Source: Marinoscillum sp049115815 (lineage in GTDB: Bacteria > Bacteroidota > Bacteroidia > Cytophagales > Cyclobacteriaceae). From it: a stretch of DNA of 64,000 bases. The notes under the pieces are model-generated. The model was not told where the DNA came from. It made no database searches and saw nothing but the letters and a program-made list of their open reading frames with translations. The stretch is from contig JAGDZO010000014.1 in NCBI GenBank assembly GCA_049115815.1, forward strand, positions 178,032 to 242,031, in the 5' to 3' direction. Positions within the stretch are counted from its first letter, which is position 1. Each line of letters starts with the position of its first letter. Both the position numbers and the translations under genes were made by a program. Below are positions 1 to 9,240 of the stretch, one piece after another.

Positions 1-313
1 TGATCCCATGTGTATCAGTAGTGTAATCTTCAATTTTCGGACTTCCCAGAAGCGTTGTTCCATTATCAATAAACAAGGTAACTTGACTCTTCAAATAGAT
101 AGTACCAATCACAAAAAATCCACCTCCGTCTACCATCACTCTTCCACCTCCTGAAGCGCTGCATGAATCTATTGCCTTTTGAATAGCTTTGGTATTGACG
201 GTTTTTCCATCATTCACAGCTCCAAAAGAAGACACATTGAAGTCCCTCGCTGAAGTCAACTGAGCGGTCATTATTAAAATTAACGTTACTATTTTACAGG
301 TCATGATCTTCAT
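1..313 (-). CDS. GH28-family (polygalacturonase-like) protein, N-terminal part only
   Basis: The first 104 residues of a secreted protein are visible; the rest lies beyond the left window edge. A hydrophobic signal peptide (about residues 1-22) is followed by the typical start of a GH28 parallel beta-helix: a DFNVSSFGAVNDG stretch, then a helix with KAIQKAIDSC and a GGG turn. The same opening is seen in the complete GH28 gene at 4283-5707, so these are paralogues. The ATG at 313 overlaps the TGA of the upstream propeller gene by four bases (ATGA), which suggests translational coupling in a minus-strand operon. Catalytic residues lie outside the window, so activity and substrate cannot be judged. 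GH28 enzymes usually hydrolyse galacturonan or rhamnogalacturonan; here an unusual algal glycan substrate is an inference. Confidence 0.8.
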   Translation of the reverse strand, partial: MKIMTCKIVTLILIMTAQLTSARDFNVSSFGAVNDGKTVNTKAIQKAIDSCSASGGGRVMVDGGGFFVIGTIYLKSQVTLFIDNGTTLLGSPKIEDYTTDTHGI

Positions 314-2730
314 GGTTTCAGTTTGGCGTACCCTACTACTAATTCTCCATTTATTGATTTGCCTAGAATCTTACCTACGAAATCGTCATCAGTAATTCCG
401 TGCTTATCTCCTTCAAAAAATAGAATTACATCCTTAGCCTTTTTGCTGATTTTGACAAGTTTGGCTCCACCCCCAAAGTCCACCACAGAAGGCGCTCCAA
501 ATTTTAGAGATCCCCAATCTAAATCGGTTTGGGCATTGAACCCTTCTTCCGAATGCACCAGCAATTCAATCTTTTTAGACCTTGTAGTGAGTGGCTGTTG
601 GCTTAGAATTTCGACTCTTTTGTGTCTGTTGAGTGGAATGATAATATTCTTCGAACTATGATTATCTCGGGCAAGATCATCTGCCTTGGGTACGTCTATA
701 GCCGCTACAGATAGATGTGTAGCTCTACCAAATTCGTCTTGTAATACATGAGGACGCTCCAGTTTGTACCATCGGGCTTGGGTGCCATCTTTATATACCG
801 TACTCATTGGCGTGTAGGCCGTCCCAGGATTGAAGACCCAGTTGATCCCATCAGGAGATCGAAGATAGATAGCCCTATGGTCCAGAAAGGCATTGATGAT
901 CATGTGATATTGTACTTCATCTTTCCAGATCACAGGATCCTCATAATTTGAATTTCGGTACTTTTTAGGGATTATCTTATTGCCTTGGATTGGACTGGTA
1001 AGTACACGATAGGGACCTAACGGATCGGCACCTATACTTTTCATGATAGCTCCCGCTTTCGTTACGAACAGGAACTGACCATTGGCTAATTGTACTCCTG
1101 ATAGATTTCGATAAAATCTATAATGCAATCTCATCGGCTCACCTGTATTAGTAGTGTCAACTTCCATGATACCTAATCGCTTCCAAGGCCCATTCATAGA
1201 TGATGATTTAAAAAGAGTCGCTTCCCAATTGATCAGGGAGTACAAAAGGTAACTACCATCATTGAGCAAAATAACGTCCGGGTTGTGACCTAGTCCATCC
1301 GCATATTCATAAGCAAGATCGTCCTTGACAAGATAAGGCCCAGCTGGCTTATCAGATACCACGTGAGCTACAGTAGATTGAGGCCACTCCCAATGACCTT
1401 TGGTAGCGTTGGCTGGCCATCTTGTCACACACATATGAAATTTCCCATCTTTATCCTGTACAGGTCTGCCTCCCCAATATGACCACTCTGAATCTTCTAT
1501 GCCATTTTCCGAATCACGAGGAATAACCCCAGTTGCCCCCCACAGATCACTTGACAATTGCCTGTGAATCGGTATCGGTTCAATCCAATCACTAAATGAA
1601 GCTCCTGCAATTGCCTTCACCTTCGCTTGTGTTGATTTTGAAGCCTTACTCCTATTACCGCTATGGTCAAAAGTATAAACGATATAGCTGTTCTCTATCC
1701 CTTTATGAGGTGTAAAATCGGTATATGATTGACTCTTGACTTTGTAGGCTAGTGCTTCATATACTCCAGCATCTTCAGCACGCCGATATACTGCATAATG
1801 TGACACATCTTTATTCTGGCTAGTTTCCCAAGTAATATCTATCTCGGTATCTCTACCTCTAGCAACAAGAACTGCAGGAGGAGAAGGGGCTAACTTATCT
1901 TTGAATATTACTGACCGATTTCTGGAAACAACCTGCTCCTTACCTTCGTCGCTCAACAGAGTGATGACATAGTCATAACGTATGCCACTGATAGCATTCT
2001 TGTCCTGAAAAGAAGTCTGGTAAGTTCGACCAATTTTTTTAAAGCCCTTTCGGGAATCGGCGGATCTGTACACAAAGTATTCTCCTGATATTTCTCCGTT
2101 ATTTGCATCCCAATTTAGTGAGATGACCCCATCCAAATTATCAGCCATGAGATGGGATATTTTTCTCTTTGGATCAACAACTTGAATATTTACATAATGC
2201 AGGTAGACTTTGACACCTTCACTTGTTTTGAATGTAGCTCGTACAAAAGGCAAACCAGAATTGACATCTTCTTTAGTGATTACGTAATTTCCCGAAAAAT
2301 GCTCGATGATTTTATCTGAGCCCTTTAAAGTCACCTTCTCAGCAAGTATGACCTCACGCTTGCCAAATATCAAACTAAGGCTAATCGTTCCATCACTGAT
2401 GTATTCAAGATCCGCACCAAAACTCCAATTCCAAATATCCCCGACTGACATTGATTGGTACTCAGGATTGGCGTCCAATACAGGAGACTCAGCAATTCCT
2501 ATTTCACTCATACAAAACATCGAACCATGATGTAACCCCATGGGTTCTTTGCTCCCTATAATCCGAGTCTTCCAATGTGGAGACTGTTGATTAGCACGCC
2601 AGTATCCCCAGACGTCATCAAAATCACCATCTAACACATCTTCAAATGGAGCATTCTCACCGAGTAGTATGAACTGGGCTGATGAAGTAAAACCAACCAA
2701 CAATATATATACAAATAAAAGGCTCCGCAT
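310..2730 (-). CDS. Secreted FN3 plus beta-propeller glycoside hydrolase-like protein
   Basis: This 806-residue exported protein has a signal peptide ending near residue 18 (TSSAQ). An N-terminal beta-sandwich-like region (20-190) is followed by two fibronectin type III-like modules (about 195-275 and 283-370). The C-terminal half (about 385-690) has repeated beta-blade features of a five-bladed propeller like that of GH43/GH117 enzymes, including HNPDVILLNDG, NYEDPVIW and LERPHVL, which could hold the acidic catalytic residues. I cannot assign a CAZy family with certainty. It sits between the partial GH28 (4-base overlap) and a sulfatase (3-base gap), so it is probably co-transcribed with them. 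An exo-glycosidase acting on algal oligosaccharides is the likely role; a glycan-binding protein is the alternative. Confidence 0.75.
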   Translation of the reverse strand: MRSLLFVYILLVGFTSSAQFILLGENAPFEDVLDGDFDDVWGYWRANQQSPHWKTRIIGSKEPMGLHHGSMFCMSEIGIAESPVLDANPEYQSMSVGDIWNWSFGADLEYISDGTISLSLIFGKREVILAEKVTLKGSDKIIEHFSGNYVITKEDVNSGLPFVRATFKTSEGVKVYLHYVNIQVVDPKRKISHLMADNLDGVISLNWDANNGEISGEYFVYRSADSRKGFKKIGRTYQTSFQDKNAISGIRYDYVITLLSDEGKEQVVSRNRSVIFKDKLAPSPPAVLVARGRDTEIDITWETSQNKDVSHYAVYRRAEDAGVYEALAYKVKSQSYTDFTPHKGIENSYIVYTFDHSGNRSKASKSTQAKVKAIAGASFSDWIEPIPIHRQLSSDLWGATGVIPRDSENGIEDSEWSYWGGRPVQDKDGKFHMCVTRWPANATKGHWEWPQSTVAHVVSDKPAGPYLVKDDLAYEYADGLGHNPDVILLNDGSYLLYSLINWEATLFKSSSMNGPWKRLGIMEVDTTNTGEPMRLHYRFYRNLSGVQLANGQFLFVTKAGAIMKSIGADPLGPYRVLTSPIQGNKIIPKKYRNSNYEDPVIWKDEVQYHMIINAFLDHRAIYLRSPDGINWVFNPGTAYTPMSTVYKDGTQARWYKLERPHVLQDEFGRATHLSVAAIDVPKADDLARDNHSSKNIIIPLNRHKRVEILSQQPLTTRSKKIELLVHSEEGFNAQTDLDWGSLKFGAPSVVDFGGGAKLVKISKKAKDVILFFEGDKHGITDDDFVGKILGKSINGELVVGYAKLKP

Positions 2731-2733
2731 AAG

Positions 2734-4278
2734 CTAATAGAAGTCCCAAAAGTCAAATTTCTGTCCGAGTATTCCATCTGCATCATCTCCTTCTTCACTG
2801 GCTCTCACTCGGAGTTCTCTTCTCAACTCCTTTACCGTCTCATCGTACTCTTCATACCATGATAGGTCATGTATTTCCCATGGGTCATTCGCTAAATTGA
2901 AAAGTTGAGTCACTCTAGAACCTACCTCAGATACTTCTCCAGTTCTATTCTCCTCCTTAGCCCTCACATATTCTATTAGCTTATAATTTCCTACACGGAT
3001 AGCTCGTTCGTACTGCTTATAGGCATGGTATGTATAATCACGTACTTGAGATTTTTCTCCATCAATGACAGGCAATAAACTCTTTCCTTTGACAGAGGCA
3101 GGAACCTCCACCCCTGCCAAATCACAAATAGTCGGGTAAATATCATGGGTATAACTAAGCGGATCTAATCGTCTTCCTTTGTCTTTGATGAGGCCACCAC
3201 TGATGATGAAAGGAACATGAATCCCATCCTCATCGTAGATGTTTTGTTTACCCATGAGACCATGATTACCCACTGCCAGTCCACTATCTCCGGCCAGCAC
3301 AATGATAGTATTTTCATACATTCCCTTTTCCTTGAGTGCTTTGATGACACGCCCTATCTGATCATCTAGATGTGTGATAATGGCATAATAATCTGAGAGT
3401 TCTTTCTTACTCACTTCTGGAGTTCTTGGCCAAACAGCCAATGCCTCATCTCTCACAAGTAAGTCAGCCTTTTCGAATGGATGCTGTGGCAGATAAGAAG
3501 GTGGAAGTTCTACTTCTTTCTCTGGATACATTGCTTTGTATGCTTTGGGAGCCTGTCTTGGATCGTGCGGTGCATGAAATGCAACATACATAAAGAATGG
3601 GTTGTCTTTTTTAAACGCTTCTAAAAAAGAAATAGCTCCATCAGCTATTACCTCTGAAGTATGTGGTCCATTTTCTTCGGTTCCAAAAGGTCCGCGCTTA
3701 TCATCAGGACCGATTGATTTTCTAACAACATCTCCATTTTCATCCCATTTCAACAAAAATGCATTCTTTTTGGGATAGCTCCCTTGACTATTCCATTCTG
3801 AAAAAGGCATTCTAAAATGGTCAACAAGATAAACGGGCTTTCCCATGATCAATCCTCCTGTATCAAATCCACGTGCAAGGGATTGGGTGTCTTGATGCCA
3901 CTTACCTTCTATGTGACTATGGTATCCTGCTGCACTAAATGTCTCTCCGATCATGGTATGCTCTGCCGGTATTGTATGTCCTACACCTTGCAAATCAAAA
4001 ACACTTCGTCCTGTCAACAACATAGCTCTACTTGGTATACAGGTAGCTCCACTAAATGCTCCTTGAAGATAGGTTTTGGTAAATATTAGGCCCTCATTGG
4101 CCAGCTGATCCATATTGGGTGTCTTAACAGCCTGGCCTCCCAGTGCGTGTATACCCGTATACCGATGATCGTCAGTGTAGATCACCAAGACATTCGGCTT
4201 CTTTTTTGTTGATTTTTGTGCCCAGCAAGTGGCCAAACTGCAAACTAAAAGTGTGCTTAAGAATAATAGTCTATACAT
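2734..4278 (-). CDS. S1-family sulfatase with an atypical Asp-Ser metal site
   Basis: A 514-residue exported sulfatase of the alkaline phosphatase superfamily. After a signal peptide (to about residue 20) comes the metal-binding YTDDHR segment. Cys80 in CIPSR is the residue matured to formylglycine, and EGKWH carries the active-site Lys and His. A FHAPHDPR segment and a second metal-site loop (GDSGLAVGNHG) follow. In that loop the usual DH or DN pair is DS, unlike all seven other sulfatases in this window. It is clearly paralogous to the sulfatase at 46197-47693 (shared APHDPRQAP, DEALA and YYAIITHLD segments). It lies 4 bp downstream of the GH28 gene in a tight operon. Function: hydrolysis of a sulfate ester on an algal oligosaccharide; the position attacked is unknown. 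Confidence 0.92.
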   Translation of the reverse strand: MYRLLFLSTLLVCSLATCWAQKSTKKKPNVLVIYTDDHRYTGIHALGGQAVKTPNMDQLANEGLIFTKTYLQGAFSGATCIPSRAMLLTGRSVFDLQGVGHTIPAEHTMIGETFSAAGYHSHIEGKWHQDTQSLARGFDTGGLIMGKPVYLVDHFRMPFSEWNSQGSYPKKNAFLLKWDENGDVVRKSIGPDDKRGPFGTEENGPHTSEVIADGAISFLEAFKKDNPFFMYVAFHAPHDPRQAPKAYKAMYPEKEVELPPSYLPQHPFEKADLLVRDEALAVWPRTPEVSKKELSDYYAIITHLDDQIGRVIKALKEKGMYENTIIVLAGDSGLAVGNHGLMGKQNIYDEDGIHVPFIISGGLIKDKGRRLDPLSYTHDIYPTICDLAGVEVPASVKGKSLLPVIDGEKSQVRDYTYHAYKQYERAIRVGNYKLIEYVRAKEENRTGEVSEVGSRVTQLFNLANDPWEIHDLSWYEEYDETVKELRRELRVRASEEGDDADGILGQKFDFWDFY

Positions 4279-4282
4279 CAGA

Positions 4283-5707
4283 TTAAGGTCTTATGGATTC
4301 TGGACGGGAGTCTTTACCACTTAAAGAAAATGTTACTTGACTGCTCTCCAAAAATTCAATATGCCGAGCATATAAGCCATATGCTGGTAAATAGTCTCCG
4401 AAGAAAGTAAACTCCGGATATCTGGTCTCATTTTCTGGCACTTCAGTATCCGCAAGCAATTGATTGCCTCCTCCTTCTATTTCTATGTGGATGTTTTCTA
4501 ATACCACTTTCCCAATAGCATGATTTGGGGTACCTGTGATGAAAATTCCTGTCGGTGCCTTGAGGCGCGATTCTGATTGATTTCTTAAGGACGCTTCAAT
4601 ATTAGAAATGCTTACTTGATCAATTGATCCAACAGGCTGACGTGCGGCATCTCTGTAGACCAATCTCCTTTCACCCAACCTGATGAAGATGGGCATCTCC
4701 ACATTTTGCATTTTTATTTGGTCAATCGTGATGCCACTTATATTTGCTCCATCCACGCTGAGGATTTTAATCCCTCCACCTTTAGTGTCATGGATCATGC
4801 AATTGCTAATGGTGATGTCTTCAAAATCGCCCATAGACTCTGTACCAAATTTAATAGCACCCCAGTGACTGCTCAGCTTGCAATCGTTGACCTTAATATT
4901 TCGGGTAGGAATAGGACTTGTGGTCTTGAAGCAAATGGCGTCATCTCCCGTATCAACTGTGGAATTCAGTATTTCGCCATCAGAAGAAGAGTCTATATCT
5001 ATACCGTCATTGTTTTGATTGGCATGACTATAGATGCTGACTCCATCTACCTTGAAGTCTTTACATTGATAAAAATGCAATGTCCAAGCTGCAGGTTGAC
5101 GTAGGTTAATATTATTGATATTCACACCTTCGGACCTTACAAGTCGAATTAAAAATGGCCTATATGACGGCTTAAGTTTTTTGTTAACATAGTTCTGTTT
5201 TGCTGTATCTACTTCTGGCATATCAGGAACGATCAGATCTTCACCAAGCAACTTCATGGTCTTATTAATAGCTCCAATTTTGAACATCTCACCTCGGCCA
5301 TCAATCACGCCACCTCCGGTTATCCCAATGTTTTTGGCATCCATAGCACCAATAAGACATTGTCCTCGGTATTGTCCTGTGGCATCTATGAAAGGATCAA
5401 TGGAATAGAAATGATTAGGGTTGACACTACTTAGTAATTTGGCGTTTGCCGCAACTCGAAGTGTAACATCGTTTTTTAATATAATAGTCCCTGATACATA
5501 GACACCATTTTCTAACATTACCTCACCACCACCTGAATTAGAACAATCATCAATAGCATTTTGTATAGCCAAAGTATTGACAGTGAGGCTATCACCTATT
5601 GCTCCATAGGTAGACACATTCCAAACGGTCTGCTTCTTACATCCCATTGAAATAGTCAATAGAAAGCAAATTCCTAATGAATAAATTGACCTAATTGGTA
5701 TACTCAT
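4283..5707 (-). CDS. GH28-family glycoside hydrolase, lipoprotein
   Basis: A 474-residue parallel beta-helix enzyme. The N-terminus has a lipobox (SMGC, Cys about residue 23), so it is probably anchored in a membrane facing the periplasm or the surface. GH28 hallmarks are present in order: the NNDGID motif, the DTGDDAI motif with the two catalytic aspartates, SSHWGAIKFG in place of the usual GHG loop, and a GGIKI segment at the place of the RIK motif. Length is normal for the family. It is followed by a sulfatase 4 bp downstream and preceded by a GH2 gene. Classic GH28 enzymes cut galacturonic acid linkages; the altered GHG loop and the agar/porphyran-type neighbours suggest a different galactose-based substrate, which is inference. 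Confidence 0.88.
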   Translation of the reverse strand: MSIPIRSIYSLGICFLLTISMGCKKQTVWNVSTYGAIGDSLTVNTLAIQNAIDDCSNSGGGEVMLENGVYVSGTIILKNDVTLRVAANAKLLSSVNPNHFYSIDPFIDATGQYRGQCLIGAMDAKNIGITGGGVIDGRGEMFKIGAINKTMKLLGEDLIVPDMPEVDTAKQNYVNKKLKPSYRPFLIRLVRSEGVNINNINLRQPAAWTLHFYQCKDFKVDGVSIYSHANQNNDGIDIDSSSDGEILNSTVDTGDDAICFKTTSPIPTRNIKVNDCKLSSHWGAIKFGTESMGDFEDITISNCMIHDTKGGGIKILSVDGANISGITIDQIKMQNVEMPIFIRLGERRLVYRDAARQPVGSIDQVSISNIEASLRNQSESRLKAPTGIFITGTPNHAIGKVVLENIHIEIEGGGNQLLADTEVPENETRYPEFTFFGDYLPAYGLYARHIEFLESSQVTFSLSGKDSRPESIRP

Positions 5708-5800
5708 ATCCTTGTTTGACCATGGTCATTTTTATTTTGGCTTGATCATAACTAATTCTAAAAGAAGCTAACCTATTATGAAAACACAGAAGCAGGGCAC

Positions 5801-8800
5801 TTACTTCGTTGAAGTGATTTCAAAGGCATATTCATAATGCGTGTTCAAAAGCCTATATTTCTCAATAGGCCTTGCCTTTATGCTCCATGAATTACATCCC
5901 CCCACTCCTGCTTGCAACAAATCAATGTTAACCGTTAGATTATCAGCTTTTTGTAATTCTGGGGTATGAGTAGCTTCTTCAATATTGTTTGGAGTATAGG
6001 GCCAAACAGAAGTGCTGAGCGGTTGATCACCCGTAAACCTGACACCACCTGACTTACTTCCTAATTGAAGCCATCTCACTTCCGTATGATAGGAAGATTC
6101 CTGTGGATACACATAGTGGTAATAAAAATCATCCACTTTGCCTTCGTATAAATCCACTTCAGCTGCATAAGACCTGTCTGAATAGTTCTCATAAGGTCCT
6201 TTTCCAAAGAACTTCATATCCTGATATGCATTAGGAACTTGGAATTGCATACCAATTCGTATCACATCCGCTATTTCTTCGGGAAGGTCTATGGAATACT
6301 CTACCTTGATGGCACCAGCTCCCATTACCAGATATTTAACTTTGAGTTTCACCCCTTCTGGAGAAATCTTCGTGGTTAGTACATGATATTCGCCATCACT
6401 GATTTGTACAATATTCATTTCTTCTAATTCAAGTCTTGCTGGCATATCTTTCCAAAAGGACATTTTATTCTGAATTTTCCATCCAAGTCTATCATTATCG
6501 GTAATTGGTCTCCAGAAATAATGTGAGGCAGGTCCGGAAATCACTTCTTTGTCCTTAAAAGTCAATGAGGTCATTGATCCCTTTTCTTTATCAAAAACAA
6601 CCTTAATATTCTTATTAGCCAATTGAATCTCTGTCTCAGATAATTTGCTTTCGCTTAGAGTCAATTGCTTGACAGCTTTGATTTGTGTTTCGGTATTGTT
6701 GGGCAACAAGAATTGCTGTTTTGCAACCTCAAATCCGCTAGCAGCCCATTCTTTCTTGTCATTAAGATGGGCTGAAACTCTGAGCCAATACTCTGAGGCA
6801 TCTTGCATTTTAACGGATATTGGAATCGTAACCGTTTGACTCTCCCCTGGCTGAAGTGGATTTACAGACAAAGAACCCGCAGCTATTTGCCGACCATTTT
6901 CTTCAATAATGTATCTGAAATTGTAAATTGATAAACTCTCAAAAAAGTGCCTATTTGAAATCTTCACCTTTCCTTTGGATAAATCCAAAGCTTCAAAAAC
7001 AACCGGCTGATAAACATACTTACATTCTTCTATTTGTGGCTTGGGAGTCCTGTCTGAAGCTATGATCCCATTGATACAAAAATTTCCGCTATTGGGCTGA
7101 TCACCGTAATCTCCTCCATAGACGAAGTATTTTTCACCATTCAATTCCTCTTCTAATCCCTGGTCAATCCAGTCCCAAATGAACCCACCAATCAATCTAT
7201 TCTCCCGACGGATTAAATCCCAATACTCTTTCATGTTGCCTAATGAATTTCCCATTGCATGAGCATATTCGCACATAATCACAGGTCTATTGATTTCAGG
7301 GCTCCTAGCCATTTTGTCCAGTACCTCCAAAGTCGGATACATTCTGGATATCATATCTACTATCGGTCGGTCTGTTGGGTTAGCTCCTAAGGTTTGATAT
7401 TTTAACTTTTCTTCCTCTGAGCCTACTGGCAAATAGCTTGCTTTCGATGGATCTCCTTGCGCACCCTCATAATGCAATAATCTGGTTGGGTCATAGTCCT
7501 TGACCCACATGCCTGCTGCAGCATGATTGGGACCGTAACCAGATTCATTACCCAACGACCACATAATTATGGATGGGTGATTCTTATCTCTCTCAACCAT
7601 TCGATATATCCGCTCATAAAAAGCAGATCCCCATGATGGGTAATTGGATAATAATCCTCGTACTCCGTGAGTCTCCAAATTGGCCTCATCCATAACATAG
7701 ATGCCATACTCATCGCACAAGTCATAAAAATATGGATCGTTTGGATAGTGAGAAGTCCTCACGGCATTGAAATTGTATTGTTTCAGTAATTCCACATCAC
7801 GTCTAATATCTTCTCTAGTAAGTGCCTTCCCTTTGATATGATCGTGATCATGTCGATTTACTCCATAGAGTAAAACGGATTCCCCGTTGACCAACAGTGA
7901 ATTATCTTGTCCAATGGCAATATCTCGAAATCCTACTTTTGTCGTTCTGACTTCTACAATTCCACCATCGTCATTTCTCAATTCAAGAAGCAGCGTATAA
8001 AGATTGGGACGTTCTGCTGACCATTTCAATGGCCTTGTCACCTCATACTCCAGTAAAGCAAAGGGAACATTGTCTCTTTGAGGATAGTATTCATTCGAAA
8101 TTGATTTTACATCCATATGGAGTGGCTCTTCAATAATATTGATACCTTCGGCATCAATCAATTGTGCTGAAACAATCCATCCTTCAACTTTATCGTCATC
8201 CCCTTTTAATATTCTTGGTCTTATTTGAAGTTTTGCGTTAGTCTTAGTTTGATCGAAGGCTGTTCTAACAAAGAAATCATTGATGGCAACCTTTGGTTGT
8301 GCCATCAAGTACACTTCACGTTGTATACCACTGAGCCTCCAATGATCTTGATCTTGCAGATAGCTCCCATCACTCCATCTATACACTTGTACCGCCAAGG
8401 TGTTTTTGCCCTCCTCAATAAGGTCTGTAATATCAAACTCTGACGGCAAACAACTATCCTCAGCAAAACCAACTTGAACTCCATTCAACCAGACATAATA
8501 GGCAGAACTCACACCCCCGAAGTGTAATATGATTCGCTGACCATCAAAATTGGATGGAACTGTAAATTCGGTAACGTAAGAACCAACAGGATTCGTACGA
8601 TCAATAAATGGAGGATTTGGACTAAATGGATAAACGGAATTGGTATAAATGGCCTGACCGTATCCTTCTCTTTCCCAATTGGAAGGCACGTTAATCCAAT
8701 CCCATTGAGATACATCAAAATCTTTTTGGTAAAAGACAGAGGGCTTATTGTTGGAATCTTCAGTAAAATGAAACCTCCATTTACCATTAAGGCTCAAAAA

Positions 8801-9004
8801 ATCTGATTTATTCCTGTCTCCAGATTTGGCAGCTTCCACAGATTTGAATGAATAGGATGTAGCTCTTGACTCCATCCGGTTAATGCCATTGATCAATTCA
8901 TTTTGCCAATCATCTTTTTGATGCCAACTAGTTTGAGCTATCAAACCATTAAGTGAGGTAAGTAATAAAACCAAAGTAAGAAATTGAGGGATTCTATATG
9001 GCAT
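5801..9004 (-). CDS. GH2 beta-galactosidase (LacZ-like, exported)
   Basis: A 1067-residue GH2 enzyme with the full LacZ-type arrangement: N-terminal sugar-binding jelly roll (about 50-230), immunoglobulin-like domain, TIM barrel (about 340-640), a further beta domain and a C-terminal Bgal_small_N-like domain. The acid/base is Glu487 in WSLGNES and the nucleophile Glu579 in MCEYAHAMGN. I chose the ATG at 9004 because it is followed directly by a good signal peptide (MPYRIPQFLTLVLLLT to GLIAQ); an in-frame ATG at 9046 would put 14 polar residues in front. It is expected to remove terminal beta-D-galactose from galactan oligosaccharides in the periplasm. It stands 93 bp upstream of the GH28 gene and 236 bp downstream of the GH29 gene, so it may have its own promoter. 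Confidence 0.93.
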   Translation of the reverse strand: MPYRIPQFLTLVLLLTSLNGLIAQTSWHQKDDWQNELINGINRMESRATSYSFKSVEAAKSGDRNKSDFLSLNGKWRFHFTEDSNNKPSVFYQKDFDVSQWDWINVPSNWEREGYGQAIYTNSVYPFSPNPPFIDRTNPVGSYVTEFTVPSNFDGQRIILHFGGVSSAYYVWLNGVQVGFAEDSCLPSEFDITDLIEEGKNTLAVQVYRWSDGSYLQDQDHWRLSGIQREVYLMAQPKVAINDFFVRTAFDQTKTNAKLQIRPRILKGDDDKVEGWIVSAQLIDAEGINIIEEPLHMDVKSISNEYYPQRDNVPFALLEYEVTRPLKWSAERPNLYTLLLELRNDDGGIVEVRTTKVGFRDIAIGQDNSLLVNGESVLLYGVNRHDHDHIKGKALTREDIRRDVELLKQYNFNAVRTSHYPNDPYFYDLCDEYGIYVMDEANLETHGVRGLLSNYPSWGSAFYERIYRMVERDKNHPSIIMWSLGNESGYGPNHAAAGMWVKDYDPTRLLHYEGAQGDPSKASYLPVGSEEEKLKYQTLGANPTDRPIVDMISRMYPTLEVLDKMARSPEINRPVIMCEYAHAMGNSLGNMKEYWDLIRRENRLIGGFIWDWIDQGLEEELNGEKYFVYGGDYGDQPNSGNFCINGIIASDRTPKPQIEECKYVYQPVVFEALDLSKGKVKISNRHFFESLSIYNFRYIIEENGRQIAAGSLSVNPLQPGESQTVTIPISVKMQDASEYWLRVSAHLNDKKEWAASGFEVAKQQFLLPNNTETQIKAVKQLTLSESKLSETEIQLANKNIKVVFDKEKGSMTSLTFKDKEVISGPASHYFWRPITDNDRLGWKIQNKMSFWKDMPARLELEEMNIVQISDGEYHVLTTKISPEGVKLKVKYLVMGAGAIKVEYSIDLPEEIADVIRIGMQFQVPNAYQDMKFFGKGPYENYSDRSYAAEVDLYEGKVDDFYYHYVYPQESSYHTEVRWLQLGSKSGGVRFTGDQPLSTSVWPYTPNNIEEATHTPELQKADNLTVNIDLLQAGVGGCNSWSIKARPIEKYRLLNTHYEYAFEITSTK

Positions 9005-9240
9005 GATGAGTCTCGTTAGTTTGTGAATTTGGTCAAAAATGCGCAATCCTATGGATCAGTTTCTGAACAAACGTTTACACTGAATGATTGCTAAATGTCT
9101 TGCCACAAGAAGCACTTTAATAGGATACAAAAAATTGCCTAAGTGAATCTTACGATCTAGTATATGGATTAATGATACCAATAATCATAGATAGTACAGC
9201 GATACCAACTTACAAGATGATGTCTGTACTCCTCAAATTC
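9005..9240. other. Intergenic region upstream of the GH2 gene
   Basis: This 236-bp A+T-rich gap lies between the GH29 stop and the GH2 start on the minus strand. It is long enough to hold a promoter for the GH2-GH28-sulfatase group. I see no exact TAnnTTTG -7 box, no clear hairpin terminator and none of the G-run repeats found in other control regions of this locus. One near-match to a -7 box (minus-strand AACGTTTG, about 9070) is too weak to call. Confidence 0.4.

Noticed and set aside
3817..4089. Open frames opposite the sulfatase, GH2 and other genes on the antisense strand
   Set aside because: They mirror conserved coding sequence, show no family features of their own and are expected shadows.
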